NCBI GenBank assembly: GCA_964472565.1
Contig: CAYYNB010000073.1
Coordinates: 1 to 28,022, forward strand
Length of the DNA stretch: 28,022 nt
Origin: DATAMF01 sp964472565
GTDB lineage: Bacteria > Chloroflexota > Anaerolineae > Aggregatilineales > Aggregatilineaceae
Reading direction: 5' to 3'
Shown here: in pieces, positions 1 through 7,852 of the stretch
Layout of the letters: each line of letters starts with the position of its first letter
Numbering within the stretch: position 1 is the first letter of the stretch
Notes under the pieces: generated by a model
Seen by the model: only the letters and a program-made list of their open reading frames with translations
Told to the model about the DNA's origin: nothing
Database searches by the model: none
Program-made: the position numbers and the translations under genes

Positions 1-87
1 ATCGATGGTGTCGGCTGGGGGTGGGTCCGCGCGTTGGATGTGGCGCTGCAACCCGAAACCGAGAGCGATTTGATTCCGATTCATTAA
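1..87 (+). CDS. C-terminal end of a protein with an SH3-like tail (partial)
   Basis: An open frame runs in from the left edge and stops at TAA 85-87, giving the last 28 residues. The visible piece includes DGVGWGWVRALDVAL, which resembles the final strands of bacterial SH3 domains common at the C-terminus of secreted Chloroflexota proteins; the lipoprotein at 11775-13433 ends in a comparable module. The next gene starts 15 bases later, so the two are probably co-transcribed. The rest of the protein lies outside the window, so its function cannot be stated. Confidence 0.6.
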   Translation: MDGVGWGWVRALDVALQPETESDLIPIH

Positions 88-102
88 CAAGGAGCGAGGT
101 TG

Positions 103-1158
103 ATGCTGCAAATTCTGCTGTTGGTGAGTCTGTTGTGGACGGGCGGCTTTCGCCAGTCGGGGGACAATATTCTGTTTTCCGCGTCGCCGGATGTGGTCCA
201 ACCGGGCGGGACGGTGACGCTGGTATGGAAAGTCCCTGATACGTTCGAACAGGTCGATCATGTTTCGGTTGAAATGAGCCACCCGATTCTGACTTCTATG
301 CCTGATCGGTTTTCTGATCTGCCGCTCAGGGGATCGCTTTCGCTGACGGTCCCGGCGGATTATTATGATCAGGCTGTTTTTCGCCTGTATCCTGAAAAGG
401 CAGACGATACGCGCTACCGCGAGCCGGATGGCATGGTGATTTTTGCCGAAGCGGTGGTCGAGGTGGATGATGGGGTGGAGGTGATCAAACTGCGCGCCGA
501 TCCCAACCCGGCGGAACGGAACAGCGGCGTGCTGATCAGTTGGGAAGTCGCCGGGCTGGACCCCGAAACGCCGTCGGTTTCCTTGTCTTACTACCGGAAC
601 GATGGCCTGTACGAACAAACCGAGTTATTCCCCCCGGTGGGCACGACGGTGATCGAAATTCCGCCGTATTATACCGAGACGTTCGGCGTCTATCTGCGCG
701 CGCCGGATGTGATGACCGGCAATACGCTTGAGATCGACATCCGCTGCCCGTTCGATGAATACCTCGCGCCGCGCTGCCCGTATACACAGGAAAACGTCGA
801 ACTGCTGTACCAGCGTTTTGAGAACGGGGCGCTGTTTCGGCGCGGGGCGACGGTCTACGCGCTGTACGATTACAGCACCTATTTTGAATTTGTGGCGGAT
901 GACAGCGTGACACTCGATCCGGCGCTGACGCCGCCCGCTGGATATGTGCTGCCGGATGCGATGTTTGCCAGCGTGTGGCTGGAGTATCAGGAAGCGTTGG
1001 GGTGGGCGGTGGCGCGGACCAGCACCTATGAGACCGCCTTTGAAACGTATCCGAGTACCAGCGGCAAATATCGTGTGACGGCGAACCTGTTTTACCTGCC
1101 GACGGGTGAACTGGTCGATGCGAATGCGCTGCGGATTTATTGGAGCGTGGTGGAGTAA
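103..1158 (+). CDS. Secreted protein with tandem Ig-like/beta-sandwich domains
   Basis: A protein of 351 residues. The N-terminus is a short hydrophobic stretch (LQILLLVSLLWTGGF) that looks like a signal peptide or anchor. Two similar units follow. One begins near residue 25 with a 'SASPDVVQPGGTVTLVW' pattern and the second near residue 133 with 'ADPNPAERNSGVLISW', both typical openings of Ig-like extracellular domains. The C-terminal third is aromatic-rich and unrecognised. ATG 103 is preferred over TTG 100 because GGAG at 91-94 sits about 8 bases upstream. It follows the partial SH3-protein gene at close spacing. An extracytoplasmic role is inferred; the exact function is unknown. Confidence 0.8.
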   Translation: MLQILLLVSLLWTGGFRQSGDNILFSASPDVVQPGGTVTLVWKVPDTFEQVDHVSVEMSHPILTSMPDRFSDLPLRGSLSLTVPADYYDQAVFRLYPEKADDTRYREPDGMVIFAEAVVEVDDGVEVIKLRADPNPAERNSGVLISWEVAGLDPETPSVSLSYYRNDGLYEQTELFPPVGTTVIEIPPYYTETFGVYLRAPDVMTGNTLEIDIRCPFDEYLAPRCPYTQENVELLYQRFENGALFRRGATVYALYDYSTYFEFVADDSVTLDPALTPPAGYVLPDAMFASVWLEYQEALGWAVARTSTYETAFETYPSTSGKYRVTANLFYLPTGELVDANALRIYWSVVE

Positions 1159-1168
1159 TACGATAACT

Positions 1169-1199
1169 CCCTTCCCCAGATCAGCATCATGGGGAAGGG
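1169..1199. terminator. Inverted repeat between convergent genes
   Basis: A perfect 10-bp stem, CCCTTCCCCA at 1169-1178 and its complement at 1190-1199, with an 11-base loop. It lies between the plus-strand gene ending at 1158 and the minus-strand gene ending at 1211. Neither side has a clear U-tract, so it may act as a weak bidirectional terminator or mRNA 3' end stabiliser. A related C/T-rich hairpin lies at 14322-14349. Confidence 0.45.
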
Positions 1200-1210
1200 T
1201 AGTTCTCCGG

Positions 1211-1435
1211 TTAACGAATGGTGCGCGCGTGCAGCACTTCGGTACTGCGTACCGTGCGAACCTGGGCCGCTTCGACGGTAACAACATCAAGAGTTTGGCC
1301 GTTGAGTGTGAAAAACTCCACTTCATAGGCCTGACCTTGATTGTAAACATGCACAACAGTTCCTATATCGCCTGTTTCTAGTCGATAGTCGGGCAAGTCC
1401 ATCGTCAATACAACGCGCTCATGTTCTTTAATCAT
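1211..1435 (-). CDS. DUF4926-like small protein
   Basis: A protein of 74 residues with the look of the DUF4926 family: an acidic/hydrophobic start, a central 'LETGDIGTVVHVY' turn, then 'YEVEFF' and a C-terminal strand pair. The fold is probably a small SH3-like barrel (family knowledge). Its ATG (1433-1435) lies inside the 3' end of the upstream DUF6883-like gene, overlapping by 8 bases, so the two are translationally coupled. DUF4926 proteins often sit next to small genes such as DUF6883. An immunity or antitoxin role for this partner is an inference, not shown by the sequence. Confidence 0.75.
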   Translation of the reverse strand: MIKEHERVVLTMDLPDYRLETGDIGTVVHVYNQGQAYEVEFFTLNGQTLDVVTVEAAQVRTVRSTEVLHARTIR

Positions 1436-1778
1436 GCGGTTTACTTTCTAAGGGATAGGCCGTTATCAGCCGCGCCGCTGTTTTTCCAACCTCTATAATC
1501 CAAACCGTACGGATCTTAGGATTCCGTCCATCAGGTGTAATCAGCTCACTCTCAACTACAAATTTTATACCATGAGAAGTGGTTGACGCGCTAGCTACTT
1601 CATGGCTGTGGGCGTGTCCAAGTAGCGCTTCTACCAGAATTTCTCCTTGTTCAGCCGAGAAGCCGAAGTTGGTGAAAAACGCTGCTTTTGCACGTCCATC
1701 AGGATGGGTTTCAGACAGTAAATAGTCCTTGATTTTATCCTCGGTCACGAAAGCTTTTTCGACATTTGGAAGTTTCAT
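1428..1778 (-). CDS. DUF6883-like small protein
   Basis: A protein of 116 residues starting MKLPNVEKAFV. The pattern 'KIKDYLLSETHPDGRAKAAFF', then 'GFS...LLGHA', then a strand-rich 'YVVES.L.TPDGR.P.IRTVW' type region, ending 'ARLITAYPL', matches my recollection of DUF6883. That domain occurs alone and at the C-terminus of polymorphic-toxin-like proteins. The reading frame stays open upstream, but the ATG at 1776-1778 overlaps the stop of the upstream NAD(P)HX repair gene in an ATGA arrangement and begins the conserved domain, so I choose it. The downstream DUF4926-like gene overlaps its 3' end. A toxin role is possible but unproven. Confidence 0.72.
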   Translation of the reverse strand: MKLPNVEKAFVTEDKIKDYLLSETHPDGRAKAAFFTNFGFSAEQGEILVEALLGHAHSHEVASASTTSHGIKFVVESELITPDGRNPKIRTVWIIEVGKTAARLITAYPLESKPHD

Positions 1779-3484
1779 CTCTGGCGCGTTTCTTCCGCCA
1801 GCGCGTAGGCTTCGTGCAGCAGCGCCAGCACATCTGTCGCGGTGACGCTGGCTGCTGTGCCGAGCATCAATTCGGCGCGGACTCCGGCCATGCCGTGCAG
1901 CCATGCGCCTACCACTGCCGCATCAAACGGTTCCAGTCCTTGAGCCAGCAGGCCCGTGATCGCTCCGGCCAACACATCCCCGGTCCCGGCGCTGGCGAGG
2001 GCGGAGGTGGCAAAAGGCAGCAGCGCGGTTTGTCCGTCCGGCGCGGCGACGACGGTAAACGCGCCTTTCAGCACCACCACACACTGCCATTCCGACGCGC
2101 CCTGCTGCGCCATCTGAACCCGGTTCGCCTGGACTTCTTCGGTAGTCAGATTCGCCAGCCGCGCAAATTCGCCGGGGTGGGGCGTCAGGATCGTGTTGGT
2201 GGGCACCAGGTCCGGCCAGTTGTTCATGCCCGCCAACAGATTCAGCCCGTCCGCGTCGATCACCAGCGGCGGCAGATGCGCGGCATCGGCGGCGGCTTCG
2301 GCTTCCAGCGGGATGAAGCCAATGGCGCGGGCGCGGCGGATTTCTTCTTTAGGCTGGAGCAGTTCGCGCAGAAATTCCCCGGTCACGTCTTCGTGGCCCC
2401 AACCCGGCCCCAGCAGCAGCGCGCTGTAGCCCGTGATTTCCTTGCGCAGCACACGCACGGCGGCTTCGTTTAACACGCCCATATCATGCGGCAGCAAAAT
2501 CCAGGTCGCTTCGGGCAGCATGGCGGCCAGCGTCGGGATGATGATCTGCGGGGCGGCCACTGTGACCAGCCCGGCCCCGGCCCGGTATGCGCTGCTGGCG
2601 GCCAGATACGCCGCGCCGATATAGTTCAGGCTTCCGGCGACGACCATTGTTTTGCCGAAGGTTCCCTTGTGGCTGCTGCGGCTTCGTGCGGGCAGGCGCG
2701 ATCCCGCGTCGGCGGCATCCACCAGGATCAGCGGGATGCTCTCGATTTCTTTGAGTTTGGGCGGCAGGCCGATGTCCGCTAGATGCAGCACGCCCACCGC
2801 TTCCGCGCCGGGGAAGACAAATAATCCCGGTTTGGCCGCGCCAAAGGTGATCGTTTCGGTGGCGTGGAGTGTATGACTGTCCAGTTCGCCCGTGTTACAG
2901 TCCAGTCCGCTGGGGCAGTCCACCGCCAGGACGATCGGGGTGCGGCGCAGATCGTCCTGATCCGGGTCGGCGGGCGTGATATAGGTGGGCGTGGGACTCT
3001 CCGTGCGGCGGATCGTCAGGGCTTTGTGCGCGGCCTTGAGCACGGCGGCGGCATCCCCTTTCAGCGGCAGGCGCAGGCTGGTGCCAAACAGCGCATCGAT
3101 CACCACGTCTGCATTGGCGACCATATTTTGCAGCACGCGGTAGGTTGGTTTGTCGTTTTCGGTGTCGGCCAGAAACAGCCCTGCATCCCGCGCGGCGACA
3201 AAGACCTCGTCGGACTCCTCGCGCGGCTGGAGCAGAAACGCGCCCACCGTCGCCTCTTCCAGTTCTTCTTTTAAGATGCGGCTCGCGACCAGGCCATCCC
3301 CGCCGTTGTTGCCCGGCCCGACCAGGATCGCGATCCGGGGTTGCGGGATGCCTATCACCAGTTCTTTCACGCGTTCGGCAACAGCGCGGCCCGCCCGTTC
3401 CATCATCGCGCGGTAGCTGTGGCCTTTTGCGTTCGCCGCTTTTTCAATCGCGCGCATCTGTTCCGTTGTGACGATCTTCGGCAT
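1775..3484 (-). CDS. nnrDE: Bifunctional NAD(P)H-hydrate epimerase / ADP-dependent dehydratase
   Basis: A protein of 569 residues that repairs hydrated NADH/NADPH. The N-terminal YjeF_N epimerase domain shows 'VGPGNNGGDGLVASR' (about 55-69) and 'VDCPSGLD' (188-195). The C-terminal ribokinase-like dehydratase domain shows 'HKGTFGKTMVVAGS' (about 272-285), 'VIDADGLNLL' (408-417), 'TPHPGEF' (434-440) and 'SAGTGDVLAG' (498-507), which cover the nucleotide- and substrate-binding sites. The frame extends further upstream, but ATG 3482-3484 is preceded by GGAGGA at a good distance and begins the family's usual N-terminus. Both domains look intact, so the enzyme should act on both NAD(P)HX epimers in the cytoplasm. 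It is the first gene of an overlapping three-gene unit with the DUF6883/DUF4926 pair. Confidence 0.95.
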   Translation of the reverse strand: MPKIVTTEQMRAIEKAANAKGHSYRAMMERAGRAVAERVKELVIGIPQPRIAILVGPGNNGGDGLVASRILKEELEEATVGAFLLQPREESDEVFVAARDAGLFLADTENDKPTYRVLQNMVANADVVIDALFGTSLRLPLKGDAAAVLKAAHKALTIRRTESPTPTYITPADPDQDDLRRTPIVLAVDCPSGLDCNTGELDSHTLHATETITFGAAKPGLFVFPGAEAVGVLHLADIGLPPKLKEIESIPLILVDAADAGSRLPARSRSSHKGTFGKTMVVAGSLNYIGAAYLAASSAYRAGAGLVTVAAPQIIIPTLAAMLPEATWILLPHDMGVLNEAAVRVLRKEITGYSALLLGPGWGHEDVTGEFLRELLQPKEEIRRARAIGFIPLEAEAAADAAHLPPLVIDADGLNLLAGMNNWPDLVPTNTILTPHPGEFARLANLTTEEVQANRVQMAQQGASEWQCVVVLKGAFTVVAAPDGQTALLPFATSALASAGTGDVLAGAITGLLAQGLEPFDAAVVGAWLHGMAGVRAELMLGTAASVTATDVLALLHEAYALAEETRQR

Positions 3485-3628
3485 TCGGTTCCTCCAGTTT
3501 TCGATGTCACCCCAATGATAGCGCTTTTCGGGCGAAGGTGGGAGCATTTTCGTAGAGGAATCGTCATGTGAGCGCACAGCACCGTGCTAGGAGTAGAGCT
3601 AACATACAGTTGAGAGGAGTATACATCG

Positions 3629-4588
3629 ATGAACAAGCAACGCTTAATCACATGGTTCTTGGTTGGAAGCGTGCTGATCGTCGCGCTGCTGCCGGGCGGA
3701 AGAGTCACGCCCGCCGCCGCCCAGACGATCTCGCCGTTTGATCTGCGAACCAATCCGCTGTATCTGATCGCTTCCTACTACAACGCGATCACGCTGCGCG
3801 ACTATACCCGCGCTTATAATTACTGGGAAGGCCACCCCCCCGCGAATGCGACCTATGCCCAGTTTGTGCAGGGTTTTACGGGCGTGCAATCGGTGCATGC
3901 ACTGGCCCGGCTGCCCTTGACTGTCGAAGGGGCGGCGGGAACACTGTATGTGAGTGTGCCGGTGGTGCTGCTCTCGACGCTGCAAACGGGCGCACAGCAG
4001 ATTTTCGCCGGGTGTTTCCAACTCAGCAAGCCGAATATGCCTGTCGGAAATCCGCCCGTGATCGACTCCAACTGGCATTTGAACAGCGCCGTCTTGTCCG
4101 CCGCGACCAGCGTGGATTTTGTCCAGGCGGTGAATGCCTGCACGCGCGTCGAGTCGTTCCCCACTGCCGGACAGATCGAAAATCGCACCACGCCGATTGA
4201 TTTGATCAATTCCTACTACGATGCGATTGCTGCCAAAAACTACACCCGCGCCTTCAATTACTGGCAGGGCGGCGCGCCGGGTCAAACCTTCGCGCAGTTC
4301 TCGCAGGGCTTCGCTGCGACGAGTGAGATCGGGGTGATCGTGGCGCTCGATTTTCAGATCGGCGCGGCAGGTGGCAGCACCTATGCCGCTTCACCGCTGC
4401 TGATTCTGTCCAAAGCGAACGGGGTGCAGCAGTATTTTGTGGGCTGTGTGGTGGCGCGCCAGTCGAATGTGCCCGCCGGAAATCCGCCGGTGATCGATCC
4501 GAACTGGTATTTGTATAACGCGAATACCTACGCTGTGACGAGTCGGGATGTGGCGTTGCAGCAGGTGTGGACGGTCTGCGCGCCGTAG
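3629..4588 (+). CDS. Secreted protein with two tandem NTF2-like units
   Basis: A protein of 319 residues. Residues 1-31 form a signal peptide (basic MNKQR, hydrophobic core, PAAAQ cleavage region). The mature part is an internal duplication. Unit 1 begins 'LYLIASYYNAITLRDYTRAYNYW' and unit 2 'IDLINSYYDAIAAKNYTRAFNYW'; each continues with 'FxQGF', a strand region, 'F.GC', and ends with a near-identical 'NPPVID.NWYL' segment. The helix-plus-sheet pattern and 'Y+A...+DY..AY.YW' opening are typical of NTF2/SnoaL-like folds. No catalytic residues are evident. GAGAGGAG at 3612-3619 is a good ribosome site for ATG 3629. It runs divergently from nnrDE. An extracellular ligand-binding or surface role is only a guess. 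Confidence 0.82.
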   Translation: MNKQRLITWFLVGSVLIVALLPGGRVTPAAAQTISPFDLRTNPLYLIASYYNAITLRDYTRAYNYWEGHPPANATYAQFVQGFTGVQSVHALARLPLTVEGAAGTLYVSVPVVLLSTLQTGAQQIFAGCFQLSKPNMPVGNPPVIDSNWHLNSAVLSAATSVDFVQAVNACTRVESFPTAGQIENRTTPIDLINSYYDAIAAKNYTRAFNYWQGGAPGQTFAQFSQGFAATSEIGVIVALDFQIGAAGGSTYAASPLLILSKANGVQQYFVGCVVARQSNVPAGNPPVIDPNWYLYNANTYAVTSRDVALQQVWTVCAP

Positions 4589-4896
4589 TAATCACGACCG
4601 AAACAAGAAATGTAGAGTATCTCTCCCTCTTTCCAAGACGTAAAATTGACCAGAGAGAGGGAGGGATAATTCAAGGTAGTGGTGAACTATCGACTGATGG
4701 CCGTTTCTTATCTCTGGCGAAGACATATTTCTGCTGTCGTAGGGTAAGATTGGTTTCCCTTGATATGGGCGGTTCAAAATTAGAAGACAAAATTCTTCAT
4801 TCCCATCCATTTTTATTGCATTGCAGATGACTTTTACTGTTTCTATAACTTCTTACTTCAAGGCTTTACCCTCGATGATGGCTACTGATCCGTGAT
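4589..4896. other. Intergenic stretch without a convincing gene
   Basis: About 300 bases, AT-richer than the flanks. Short open frames exist on both strands but lack ribosome sites and recognisable protein character. The only structure I see is an 8-bp inverted repeat, CTCCCTCT at 4623-4630 and AGAGGGAG at 4656-4663, with a 25-base loop. It could mark the 3' end of the preceding transcript but has no U-tract. The promoter of the next gene should lie toward the right side; I could not identify it with confidence. Confidence 0.4.
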
Positions 4897-6357
4897 ATGG
4901 ATGAAAATATGAAACGTCATTTTATTGTCTTCATGATTCTACTGGTAATCGCAGTATTGGGACACAGGTCACTCGAAGCACAGGAGAACTGCCTGAAGCC
5001 TGATGTCGAACTGCATTTCGATCCCAGGCAAATCGATACAAGGTGGAGTGGGCTAAACGCAACATGGAGTGCGGATGGTACCCAAATTTTAGTTGTACAA
5101 ACCAATAACAACGGTGGTCAAGTCAGGATATATGACGCATACACAGGCACTCTGAAATTCGCACTGCCTCCATTCGAAAGTCGCGTGTATGCTTTGTGGT
5201 CTCCCGCCAATACATACATTTCGACTGTGAGTGACGGTCAGGTGCAAATATGGTATGCAGATACGGGTGAACTGCTGCCTACAACATTTGAACTCCCATT
5301 TAAGGTACCAGGCCTACTTTGGCACCAGGATGAACAGCGCCTTTTCATGTATGAATACGATGGATACCTCGATCTTCATGTGTACGATATCTCGACGGGA
5401 AATGAATTATTGGTGCTTCCCCATTCTAACGGGATCCTATCTGCTAAATTCAGCCCGGACTATTCGCAATTGTGTACGTTTACTCTTAATGATGGTCTGC
5501 AATTGCATGTCTGGGATACTGAAACCGGCACTCAGCTCTACACTCTATCTTCACCAGGCATAGGAATCGGCGCTAATACGCTTTTGTGGCAGCCGGACAA
5601 TACCCATATTTTGACCAGCACTAGGATGAACTTGCCGCAGCAGCAGGTGCGCGAATACATTGAGTATAACGATGTCACAGACGCAGACGGTCTCGCGTCG
5701 GGACTCAATCAGGCTACGATCACAATCTGGGATGCGGCGAGCGGTCAATCCCTCTACTCATTTGTCGAACACATCACCGCGCGAAGTGGAACCATTGCCC
5801 AATGGAGTCCTGATGGATCACACTATTTAACATGGTCGTTTGGTAGCTCAACGGTGACGATTCGAGATGGTGATACAGGAGCGATCAATCGCCAACTGGT
5901 TGCGCCGGGCGGATTACTTGAAGCACGGTGGGGACCAGATGAGTCAGTCGTCCTTGGGATCGAACTTCGCCCGATTGATCGTCAGTGGTTTGAAGAAGGA
6001 GCATTCAATTATTTGATGTGGGATGTTGATTCAGGTAATTTGATCTCAGCACGAACATATTCTTCCTGGGATTGGTACCCACCACTCTGGAATCCTCGGG
6101 CAACATACGGAGCCATACGCTATCGCGATTCGGCACAATGTGCCACTGAAGACGGAGCCAAGGGGCCACCTGGTTCCGTATACGATTTCGAATGTCCGAT
6201 GGAGATCGTTATTGTCGACTCATTCGGCAGTGAAATAACGCGCTTGATACATCCAGTGCATGTTTACCATGAGTATTGGAATCCAGCCGGAAATCGCTTT
6301 CTAACCACTGACTACAATGGCACACTCCGCATCTGGACAATTGACGACGCACGCTAG
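4897..6357 (+). CDS. Secreted WD40-like beta-propeller protein
   Basis: A protein of 486 residues with an N-terminal signal peptide (MKRH followed by a hydrophobic core and SLEAQ). The rest is built of repeated blade motifs of the type 'W(S/Q)PD.....' followed by 'V.IWDADTG..L', for example 'ATWSADGTQILVV', 'VWDTETGTQLYTL', 'TIWDAASGQSLYSF', 'AQWSPDGSHYLTW' and a final 'LRIWTIDD'. This predicts a seven- or eight-blade propeller, used generally as a binding scaffold. Two in-frame ATGs, 4897 and 4909, are both possible; neither has a strong ribosome site. Base composition is lower in GC than the neighbouring housekeeping genes, which may indicate transfer or relaxed constraint. The binding partner is unknown. 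Confidence 0.85.
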   Translation: MDENMKRHFIVFMILLVIAVLGHRSLEAQENCLKPDVELHFDPRQIDTRWSGLNATWSADGTQILVVQTNNNGGQVRIYDAYTGTLKFALPPFESRVYALWSPANTYISTVSDGQVQIWYADTGELLPTTFELPFKVPGLLWHQDEQRLFMYEYDGYLDLHVYDISTGNELLVLPHSNGILSAKFSPDYSQLCTFTLNDGLQLHVWDTETGTQLYTLSSPGIGIGANTLLWQPDNTHILTSTRMNLPQQQVREYIEYNDVTDADGLASGLNQATITIWDAASGQSLYSFVEHITARSGTIAQWSPDGSHYLTWSFGSSTVTIRDGDTGAINRQLVAPGGLLEARWGPDESVVLGIELRPIDRQWFEEGAFNYLMWDVDSGNLISARTYSSWDWYPPLWNPRATYGAIRYRDSAQCATEDGAKGPPGSVYDFECPMEIVIVDSFGSEITRLIHPVHVYHEYWNPAGNRFLTTDYNGTLRIWTIDDAR

Positions 6358-6388
6358 GGAGAAAAGGATAGGGGGGATGGTCGGTATC

Positions 6389-6441
6389 ATGAAAAGGCGC
6401 TCCAAGACAAACCGCTAAGTTTAGCCGGAGCACCTTTTCAT
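6389..6441. terminator. Long hairpin, likely bidirectional terminator
   Basis: A 15-bp inverted repeat with one mismatch: ATGAAAAGGCGCTCC at 6389-6403 pairs with GGAGCACCTTTTCAT at 6427-6441. The 3' arm contains CTTTTC on either strand. It lies exactly between the convergent WD40-like gene (ends 6357) and AAA ATPase gene (ends 6482), so it can serve both transcripts. Confidence 0.7.
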
Positions 6442-6481
6442 ATCTCATCGGTCAAAATGTCATCACTACCCAATTCGACAG

Positions 6482-7852
6482 TTAATACGCGTCTAAATCC
6501 ACGAAATACGCCGACGCCGCGCGATCCAGCAAATCTTTCGTCAACTGCGGCGGCTGGTTCAGATAGCGCGCAATGTCGATGATCTGATCCACGATGTCGC
6601 GCGGATGCACGGATCGCAGGTTCCGGTTGTGTTTCATGTACCATTCCTGCACGAGATAGACCAGCCCCTTCTCGTCATATGGCACGCGGCGCGCATCGCA
6701 CACCTTCTTGAAGATTTCGCGGAACTCGTCGTGGCTGGGATCGCCCACTTCGATCTTGTGCGGAATACGGCGCAGGAACGCTTCATCGACCAGATCGGCG
6801 GGCGGCATGTTCGTGCTGAAGACGATCAGCACATTGAACGGAATTTCGATCTTGCGCCCGGTGGAAAGCGTCAAAAAGTCCACGCGGCTTTCGAGCGGCA
6901 CGATCCAGCGGTTGAGCAGATCGCGCGGGCGGACCTGTTGGCGGCCAAAGTCGTCGATCAGGAACATGCCGCCGTTGGCTTTCATCTGGTAGGGGGCCTC
7001 ATAATATTTGTTGATCGGATCGTACACGAGGTCCAACCCGGCCATTGCCAGTTCACCACCGACCATGATCACCGGGCGGCGAATGCGCAGCCAGCGGGCG
7101 TCGCGGCGTTCGCCTGTGGCTACCGATTTGCGCTGGGCTTCTTCATCATCGGGCAGCGGTTCGTGGTTGATGTTGTCGAAGACGCGGATCACCTGCCCAT
7201 CGACATCCACCGCGTGCGGAATCCACATCGGACTGCCGAGGATCATATTGCCGATGGCTTTGGCAATCGTTGTTTTACCATTACCGGGCGGGCCGTACAT
7301 AAAAATCGCTTTGCCGGAGTTCACGGCGGGGCCGATTTTGCCGAACATCTTCTCATTGACGGTCAGCCCGGCCAGTGCTTTGTCCAGCGTTTCTTTGTGG
7401 ACGGTCATCCGACCGCGCGCCTGGGCGTTCATCGCCGCGACATACTGATCCAGTGTGACGGGGCAGGGGCCGGCATACTGTGAACGGGCGAGGGCTTCCT
7501 GGGCTTTGTCGATCCCCTTCGCGGTGATCACATACTCAAATGTGCCCGCGCCGAGGCCGCTGCCGCCGCGTACTTCCAGGAACTTTTCGCGCTTGAGCTG
7601 TTCAAGCACATTATCCACGATCCCCGTGAAGGGCAGGCGGAGCTGGTCGGCGACCTGGTGGCCCGACAGATACCCGCCGAAATACATAATTTTGATGGCG
7701 AGATCGGAAAGAATGCCGATATTCAGGCCCGTTTCGTTCACCGTGCGGACCGGCGGCGGTGCCCATACGCCGGGTTTGGCGGCGGCGGGACTTTGTGGCG
7801 CAGCGCGTTGTGGCTTTGGCGGTGGTGGTGGTGTTGCAAAGCGGTTGGTCAT
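6482..7852 (-). CDS. AAA family ATPase with N-terminal winged-helix-like region
   Basis: A protein of 456 residues. Residues 1-45 are Pro/Ala-rich and probably disordered. Residues 46-125 look like a winged-helix module ('FGGYLSGHQVADQLRLPF', then 'YVITAKGIDKA'). The AAA core follows: Walker A 'GPPGNGKT' 187-194, Walker B 'MFLIDD' 296-301, sensor-1 'FSTN' 345-348, and a 'FLRRIPHKIEV' arginine-finger-like region near 359-369. The segment between the Walker motifs is unusually long. This architecture recurs in bacterial AAA proteins annotated only generically. A regulatory or assembly role is inferred and its substrate is unknown. The start ATG overlaps the aminotransferase stop (ATGA at 7849-7852), so translation is coupled. 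Confidence 0.85.
   Translation of the reverse strand: MTNRFATPPPPPKPQRAAPQSPAAAKPGVWAPPPVRTVNETGLNIGILSDLAIKIMYFGGYLSGHQVADQLRLPFTGIVDNVLEQLKREKFLEVRGGSGLGAGTFEYVITAKGIDKAQEALARSQYAGPCPVTLDQYVAAMNAQARGRMTVHKETLDKALAGLTVNEKMFGKIGPAVNSGKAIFMYGPPGNGKTTIAKAIGNMILGSPMWIPHAVDVDGQVIRVFDNINHEPLPDDEEAQRKSVATGERRDARWLRIRRPVIMVGGELAMAGLDLVYDPINKYYEAPYQMKANGGMFLIDDFGRQQVRPRDLLNRWIVPLESRVDFLTLSTGRKIEIPFNVLIVFSTNMPPADLVDEAFLRRIPHKIEVGDPSHDEFREIFKKVCDARRVPYDEKGLVYLVQEWYMKHNRNLRSVHPRDIVDQIIDIARYLNQPPQLTKDLLDRAASAYFVDLDAY

Noticed and set aside
4592..4810. A 72-residue minus-strand open frame in the intergenic region after the NTF2-like gene
   Set aside because: No ribosome site, no recognisable protein pattern, and overlapping frames on the other strand are equally plausible; likely non-coding.
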